From Pampus argenteus (lineage: Eukaryota > Chordata > Actinopteri > Scombriformes > Stromateidae), in the NCBI GenBank assembly GCA_036937835.1, contig CM072862.1, forward strand, positions 11,708,501 to 11,772,500: 64,000 nucleotides of DNA, in the 5' to 3' direction. Under the pieces are notes generated by a model that made no database searches, was not told the origin of the DNA, and worked only from the letters and a program-made list of their open reading frames with translations. The first letter of the stretch is position 1, and every line of letters begins with the position of its first letter. A program made the position numbers and the translations under genes. Below are positions 24,301 to 33,300 of this stretch, in pieces.

Positions 24301-27300
24301 GTTTTTCTGGACATTTGGAGAGGTGTTGCTTTGGGCCGGGAAGGGATCTAACGCTCCGCTGTCTGGACATGACTGGAGCGGTTGGCTGGATGACAGAGGG
24401 GAGTCGCCTGGAAACAAAAGGAAAGATAGAAATAAGAAACAGTCATTAATATATTCACACCTCTTTATTTAATAAAACCAAATCAGTTGAGATCTCCCTT
24501 CAAACTAAAACACTGACTAGTCACTGTCCATTGCTATCTCACCGTTCTCCTGCCCCTCCTCCTCCTCATTGTCAGTGCTGCTGAGTTTTTCTGCGTCACT
24601 CTCCAGCAGGTCACTTCCAGGTCCGGGGTTGTGTGGGGATCTTGACTCCGCCCTCACCAGGTAAGCAGCTAGTCCTAGCTCTTGTTCAAGTGTGGTACGA
24701 TGAAGGTAGGAGCAGCTTATCACTCGAAGGTCACAATACTTCAGTGACCTGTGGGTAGATTTCGATTTCATTCTTATGTTAACTTTAAGATGACTTTAAC
24801 TATATCTTAAATACCATTTCTTGAAAGTTGTTTTTCTTTAACCAGCAGTGGAAAACAGATTTCTGATGAGGGCTCCATAATTCCTGTTTTTACTAAGCAG
24901 TGACTCTTTTATAAGATTTTGTATTTTAGCAATGTGCCTACCTGGGCATTGATTCTCCTAGCGGCTCAGCTCCTGACAGGATCAGGATGCAGGGAAGGGC
25001 CTCAAGCTCCAGGTAGGTATGAGGAACCCAGTCGGCATCTTGGATTTTTAGCCATGTCTGCATGACACAAACAAGCACAGAAAGCCTAAATTTTACACAA
25101 AGGCTGTAAAAGTAAACATGAATGGTGAAGTGGAAAGACCAGTCAATTAAGTTTTCTGATTTATTTATTTATTTAGCTTGTATCGTTAAAAAAACACATT
25201 TGTCAAGTATTTGTTGATAATGTAACTACTCCCACACCTTAATCTGATCAGTAAAGCTCTGGCCAATATTCAGAGCTTGGCTGGGATTCCCCAGTATGAT
25301 TTCAAAGTTCTCCTCCAGACCGAGCTGCCTCCTCACTCTGGACAGCCGTCGGTGTGCCCAGGCTGCCAGAGCCAAAGAGGGGATCCGCAGCAGGACCATG
25401 TGACCATGGTGGGCGGGGCATTGCTGGGCAGCAGTGAGTAGTGATTGAATGATCTCCAGGGTCTCCACAGAGGTGTGTTTGTGGAGATTGTGGGAGCCGC
25501 TGATTCTGCCGGATGCAGCCATCAGAGCTACGCAGTAGTGTTGGATCAGAACTGTGGTCCGGATCACTGCACTGTGCAGCTTGGGGAACCTGGAAGAGAC
25601 AAAATCTAGATTGTGGGCCTCTTGCTGCAATTTTTTGTGTATGCCTGCAAGTAATTTAAACTTGATTAAGAATAAAGTGTTTGTGTAGACTAAATGTGTG
25701 TGTGTGTACCTCTCTTCCAAGGCAGATACCATGCTTTCAAAAGAGGAATCATAACGCATAAGAGGCAGGCTGCTTCCTGAACGGGTCGACTCTAAAAGCT
25801 CTGACACACCAAAGTATCGTGTTCTCTCATGATACAGGTCCACATCCTACACACACACATACACACAATGTTATAGATATGCACACATTCAAGTAATTCA
25901 ACTGCCAACTCTCAGAGTGTGTATCTCATACAGACTTCTGTCTTACATTACTGAATGCAGAGGGCCAATGGATCTCGTTGTAGGGGCTGATGCGGGTGTA
26001 CTGTGTCTGCAGAGCGAAGGGGAAGGATGTGACATGGAGAATCAGGATGTTTGGAGCATCTCTGATCTGTCTGGAGTTTAGTAGCTGGTCCACCAGACCC
26101 AAACCACTGTCTGAGCTACTGTAGGATGTACTTAGTGACAGAAAGAAGAGACAGACAGTTTATTTTACAATGCAATTGTTGTATCAGGTTGTTATATTGT
26201 TGAAAGTCATCAATAAAAGGTGAAAACATAAGTTATTCTGCATTACATCTACTCTGTTTCTCTTTATCTCTCTCACACACACACCTGCTGATGTCCCAGT
26301 GAGCATGGTCATGGACCAGAATGTAAAGCGTGTAGGAGTTGCTGTGTGCTTCCTGGATGAGGCTGTCAATTCGCGCCTGGACGCTCTGATCCATCTTGAC
26401 CACATAACGCTCAGCATCCCGCTGAGACACACACTCCTGGTCTAAACCCCCAAGCTCCTGAAGGACACCTTAAATGCACAAACAAAGGGAGAGAGGGTGT
26501 TGCATATCAACATCCACACATCATGTTTACTGAATTTCTCTTGTCTTTCAAAAAGAGAAGCAGTAGGAATTCAAAAACGAAGCTGCTTACAAAAAAAGTC
26601 AAGAGTCAAGATGTAACTAACCAGAGCTCCAGAGATGGAGAACAGTCTGTTGAAATGTGACCTCGGAGGGCGGGACCAAGATGAGGAAACTGACCCTGTC
26701 GAAGGAGCCAAGGTCCAGGTTCTGTGTGCTGGAGTCTGCTATGGCACAAACATGGGACAGCAGCTTTCTGGCTACTGCCAGCTGGATTGGCCGAACCTCA
26801 CGCCACTCGACAGAATATTCTACATGCACACAGACACAAATATACATAAATGAATTCAATTTAAGAAATTAATGAACTTATGATTATTCAGTCTTGGCTG
26901 TGCACATTTGCTGACAAAAGAAAAAGCAATTATATAGGCAAGAAATATATGCAGATGTAATCAAAGTGTGGATTTACAGTTAGAGAAAATAAAGATGTAT
27001 AATAATTTTCCTAAAGAAGAGTCACAGCTGTAAAAGCAAATAAACACAGAACATAAGTAAGATCAAATCAAATTGGGGGTTTGACAGCTGAAGATGTGTA
27101 ACTTTAACATATTAGGTTGAAATGTGTAGCTCAAACACGTATAAAAGCTATGGATTATAGCTGTACTTAATTAAAATAACAAAGAAATAACACTGAAATG
27201 ACAACAATGGAGATAATTTGAGCAACTCTGTTGCATGTACATGACTTTCCAGGAAAGATTATTAATCTTGTCCAGACAGTTAATATTCAAGGGGTATTTT

Positions 27301-30300
27301 CACACTGTTCTAAGCCACATATATACATTCCATAAACACTTCAACAAGAGTGAGTCTGTGTCTTACCTGAACAGGAGTCTTTCGGACTTGGTGCCTCTTT
27401 GGGGCTGGGTGAGTCTTTTGAATACTGTGTGTGTGAATCTTTTGGACTGTGTGTGTTTTTGAGACTCCTCTCTTCAGTTGATTCTTGACTGCTGGATAAG
27501 GGAGATGGCTCATTGCTATCGACGGTGGCACTATCCAGGAGGGAATCCATATCCCCATCTGAGAAACAGGAAGTCACACAACATGTTGAAAAGTATTACA
27601 TCAAACAGACATTGATATGCCTGTACTGCACACATAAATATGTATGGTAAATAAAGATCAACAAATCAAAAGTCAGACAATCAGACACACCTTGTCCGAG
27701 GGAATTACAGTAATGGATGAGTTCCTGGGCAACACCAGTGGAGAGCTGGTGGTTGATTTCTCTTAGACCCTCACTGGGAGAGAACATACTCTCTGCCAAG
27801 GCACGACACTGGTGTTTACCTGTAGCACACATACACACACACACACACAAATACACTGAATTAAAATATGCTTTATCATTTTAGCTATTCAATTCTGAAC
27901 ATCTTTAATTATACAATATCACATTAAAACATGAATATATGAAAAAAACAGCCCCCACCCGTGACTACGACACATGACTGTGTTTCCTGTCCTGGTGAAG
28001 TAACAATGATGACTACGAAGTTGGTGTTTTCAAGTCGTCCTTCCATTATCCTGCTGAATGTTTGGCGGAGGCCTTGAGCCAAAGATGTGACCTGCTCCCC
28101 TAACACCACCACGCCTTCTCCACAGGATGACGCAGCGAGCTGGGCGAGCCAAGGAAGCTGGGTGGGGGTCAGGGGTTGCTGGCTCTGGGGAGGTAAGGAG
28201 AGATGATGGGGTAGCCCAGGTAGGGTGGAGAGAGTCTGGCGACCAGGGCAAAGAGGATGAGCAATTTGTTAATTTATTCGGTCTTACTCTGTACTGTCAG
28301 TATTTGTTCCTGTAATAAGTTGCATGAAGAGGACATATAAGACTGTGTAGACTGCTGTGAAGGGAGACAGAGCAACATTTTCTGTGGTACTAAAAGGTGG
28401 GAGTTGGGAAACAATACATAAACAAATGCTTCTAAATACCAGAGATATAATATACAATATTAAATTACAATATAGTTGTATTGTAATATGTGTTCTTATT
28501 TTGATTTAATTTTTTTTCTATTTATCTCAAACTCACCTCGATGCCATAGTGCCTTCCTTGGGAGGCTGGTGGTTGAGGCTGTTGGTACTGTCTGATCTCA
28601 CTGAGGTGGGACTCCCTCCATGATCTCATGAATATCTGCTCCAAGTCCTCAATCAGGGGCACTTGGTCAGGGCCTTAAAATGTGGATGAGAAAGAAACAA
28701 AATGAGAAAGAGGTGAAAAAGAGTTAATATTTATTCACTTAAAACACCTTACAGTATTTTTACAGAAAAGGATTTTAACATGAAGACTAAAAAAAGCTGG
28801 AGTCACAGTACAAACTAGACTGGCAGGACAAAAAGTGATAATGAGGGTCAAATATGAAACCACAGTCTTGACAAAATGACACGTTTATATGAAAAGTACC
28901 CCATTTATCCAGTAAATATCTCACAAAATCATTTTCTTTTGTGTAATCATCATAATTTATTAATGGTTACCCTGCATGCCACCTAGTGGTCATTACGAGG
29001 TACAGCAAGGATACCATTAATGATCACGTTATCCCTGAAGTCCTACTGTGTGTGGTTGCAGCCTGATACTTAACTAAGGTTTTAAACTGACCTAGCTGAA
29101 CAAGGTAGTAGACAGTGAGTAGAATCTGCATCTCAGTTGAAAGTGGCTGAATGGGTGATGGTCCATAGTGCTGGTAGACTCTGGGGAGTGTCTGGGAGTT
29201 CAGGTAACAACTCTGTAGCAGAGAACTGACGAGCACTTCACTGACATTGCCAGTCAGCTGAGGAAGAGGGCCATGACCTGTGACAGTGAGAGGCAGAGAG
29301 ATAAAGAAGATGAACACACAGAGGTGGTTGAAAATAGCTTGGAGCTCAGGCTGTTGGTTATTAACCATAAGGTTGTTCATTCAACTGATCCCCACCTCCT
29401 CCTTTCCAGATGTCAGAGTGTCCTTGAGCAACACACTGAATAACTCACAATGTATTTGTATGGATAAAATTTAGGTAAGAAAATAACATGTTGGAAAAGA
29501 ATGAGAAAAAATGTGCATTAACAGAAAATTACATTGGATGTGTGATCAGGCAGTGTGTAAAGAAAAAACAAACAAAGCGCAATGGAGACATCTTTGTCGG
29601 AGTCATTAAGGCTGGCACCTGCTGTGTGTATAATAAGAAAAGGGTGAATATATTTAATCATGACCTATGTCATATTTTACTTTGCTGTTCACAGGTGTAT
29701 TGTGTTTCTTTCAGTTACTATACCAGAGTCTACAACAAACCCAAATAGAGAGCAGTTGTTGTGCAGGATCAGGTGGTGGGAAAATGCAGTGCAATAATAG
29801 AAGGGATAGGAAAATGTGATTGAAGGTACGAAGAGCTGCCAGAGGAGGAAAGACTGGAAATGACGAAATGGGTTATTGGAAGGGCAGATAATTGATGAAT
29901 GTGGAGTAAAAACAGAGACAGAACAAAAGGATAAAAGTACATACACTAAATACAAGAAGTGGCTGAGGGCATAGAAGATGGAGAGGGAAGGTGGATAAGT
30001 TGACAGTTTATACAAAGAGGTGAAAAGGTTGGGGCGAAGGGGATGAGGGGAGTGTGGAGAGGCTGAGAAACAGCCTCGGGAGTTGGCTGACCTTTAACCT
30101 GTGAGGAGAGGCAAGCTAAAATAGCCATCTGTTTCATGGTTACTGAAAACCTCACCTGTTCATATGTTTAGAAAGTACGTCTAATTCTGACAGCGGGGTA
30201 GAAAATGTTCACCGTAACCAGCTAGTCAATAATAACTATCACTGCATGTGCTGTAGGTGCAGCGATGCAGTCACTGTGTAAGTCTGTGCATTGTAACATC

Positions 30301-33300
30301 ATATATCATTTAATATAATTTGTTGTCCGACCTTTGAAGATGACAGGTTGCAGTCCACAGGTGTGTAACAGTTGATCGGGCACCGTTACAGACAGCCCTG
30401 GGGGAGAAAGTGGAGTAAAGGACCCCTGCGAGGAACTCAATTGAACTGCAGTCTCTGGATGGGTGAGAGAGCACAAAATATATTTACATTTATTCATTCA
30501 TGTATTTGTTAACTACTATAACTCCTCCTGTTGCCGCCCATAAGTGGAGGCTGGTGCATAATCAGATAATGAATGGCAATATAATGTTCTAATAATGTTA
30601 GATAGAAGTTATAATTGTTTACGAATACTGTACTCAAACACTTTATGTGTGTTATTTAACATTACTGCTTATAAATACTAAATAGGGGGACTTGAAGTAA
30701 AGTGTTACCACCACATCCCTCATATGTTTCTCACTTTTTACACCCATTTTTACCTGATCGGGCTCCATTAGTGACAGTAGAGGATACAGATAACGTTGAT
30801 AAGGCTGATGAAGATGGCGGTGTCTTCACGGTGCTCTCTGGCACACTGTTGGCAGACGACTCTGGCGACCAGCCCTTGTGCCTCTTTTTTGGGGGTCCAG
30901 CATTTGTATGGGGCCCTGCAGAAAACAAGTTCACATTGCCTATTTAATTAAAAATTTGCTTTTCATACTTTTAATGTTAACAGTGTGGGAAATCAAATCA
31001 CTTCCCATTTTGTACATTATAATCATAAGTATTTACATTTATTATTTTCCACGTTATTCCCAGCTAAGGGATCTTGTTACTGCTCCTGTGTTAATATTTG
31101 TAATTGCAGATTCATTTGTTGATTTTTTTTCACTTTCTAATTCTAATAACCAACAAATCAGCAGACTAAAGATGTTGATACAGTAATGAGAAACAGTTTT
31201 ATTTTAGCCATACATTAACTCCGTCTCTTCCTCTTCCTCTCAACTGTCTGTTGAAATGCAATAATCAGGACTGGGGACACATAAAAGGTCCACTAGTTAA
31301 AGGAGCCATGAAAAAAAACAACATTGACAGGAAGGAAGCTTTTCATTCAGTGGGAAAGTAGGAAAAGACGAGACAGAGAATTTTACAACCCTGGTTTATA
31401 GAGGTGACAGACTGAGGGAGAGGGAGGGAGACGTTTAGTGCCTAAGTGTTGGCAAATGAAAGCAGGGGAAACAAAGGACCACCTCAAACACACAATACAG
31501 CTGGCTGGCTCCTGTATGGCAAGGGTGCTATAGCACACACACACAGACACACACACCTCTACCGTTCAGAGGTGTGAAGGGGGAGGGGCTTAACAACAGA
31601 CACAAAATGACCACATTTACATGCAAACATGAAAGCCAGATAACTGAGAGAAATCAGACTAAAACAGGAATACGATAACTCTGCAACTCATTAGATTAGC
31701 TGCAATACATCTCTAACTTTAAAACTCCAGTTTACCTGCAGTTATTTGGTGATTTCTTCCCTCAATCCAACCATATTTTTAAGAAGTACTGGTAAATTTC
31801 AGTATTATAAGCTGTGGTGGACAGCGACTAAGTACATTTACTCAAGTTATTTACTTAAGTAAATATATGAGTTGTTGTATTGGCCTGGGTTTCTCATTCA
31901 TATGGTACTTTTATTATTTCAGCAATCTGGTTGCTCCAAAACACCAGGAATAATCGGACTGCATGTAAACGCAATGAATTATTAATTAATACATGTATAA
32001 CTCAAGTTTGATAGATAGATAAATACAATAAAAACGTTTAGTAAACTTACACTTTAATAAAAGTTTTCAGCCTTTTAGATTACCTAGACATGAAGTGGTT
32101 TATAGTGCTGAAGTCATCAGCGTGCACATACATTACCTGTAGTTGAAGGTCTCCCAGGCCCGGATTGATTTAAAGGCAGCTGGGTGATGGAGGGAACAGC
32201 ATGGTTGCCATTCGTCAGCGAGTGGGGGACGTCAACAATTTGTGGGAGACCAATTGGGTCTACATGTGATGCTGTTGCGTACAAAAATCAATGAATAATA
32301 ATAATTACTTATTGTGACTTTTTTGTGACACATTGTGACCCAAATGAGTGTGGTGTGTGTTACCTGTGTAGCTGCCAGGTGTGTGTGATGGGTGAGTCAA
32401 TGCCAGGTTTGGTGGCTGTTCATCTGATGTCACATGACCTTCTGAGGAGTTAGACACTATTTGTCTCATTCTACCATCTGAAACATACACAGAGACACAC
32501 TAAACACATTAATTTAATATCCAGAGAGATAGAAACTTTGTTTGTTTCGTTTGTTTGTGTGTGTGTGCGCGTATATACAGAGGTCATTCCAAGAAGGAAG
32601 TTTACTGACTGGGTAACTCTGCTGAGAAAAGCAAAAGACCTGTTTAGCAAAGTAATACAGATAACTGAGTAAAACTGCTTGTTGAAACCTGTTCTTAATA
32701 ATACTACACAGCTCTTCAGTTGTTTAAACAGGACAACACAAAAGCTGACCTGCAGCAGAGGAGGAGAAACAGTGCCTGCTTGGAAAGGAGGGAATTTAAA
32801 TTACACTGCATGTGATACAAGACAGACTAAATAGACAAACGCTGTTCAGCCCACTAATAACCTTCTCAGACAAAAATAAGAAATACCCTGCACCTCATCT
32901 GTGCTTGACTTGGGTCTCACACTGCTGCTTTGGTATTAAAAGATGAACACAGGTTTCTATAACAAATACTAAACTTATGGTAGTACACACCTTATGCACA
33001 CAGTTGTTGCATGGCAACATACTTTCTTGCAAAGAAGAAAATGCTTTGTGAGCATATTGTGTATTTTAGATTTCCCAATATCAAAACTTTGGCTCGGACC
33101 TCTAACACATCGAACACTGAAAATTGACCCTTTGCTCTCCCGAACAACAGAAGTAACAAATTAAGCAGAAGCGTTAACAGGATACAATATCTACAAGGTT
33201 AGTATCCCTTCACTGAGACCTTTTCACCAGGTGGTGTCCTTTCACACCACTATGATTTGATGGGTTACCTGCAGGCTGTGACCTATGTGCACACTCACTA

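Noticed and set aside
23907..24449. 180-codon plus-strand open frame
   Set aside because: It is antisense to greb1 exon 21. The Q-rich codons of that exon read as an open Glu/Val/Gly-rich frame on the other strand; there is no independent start context or family match.
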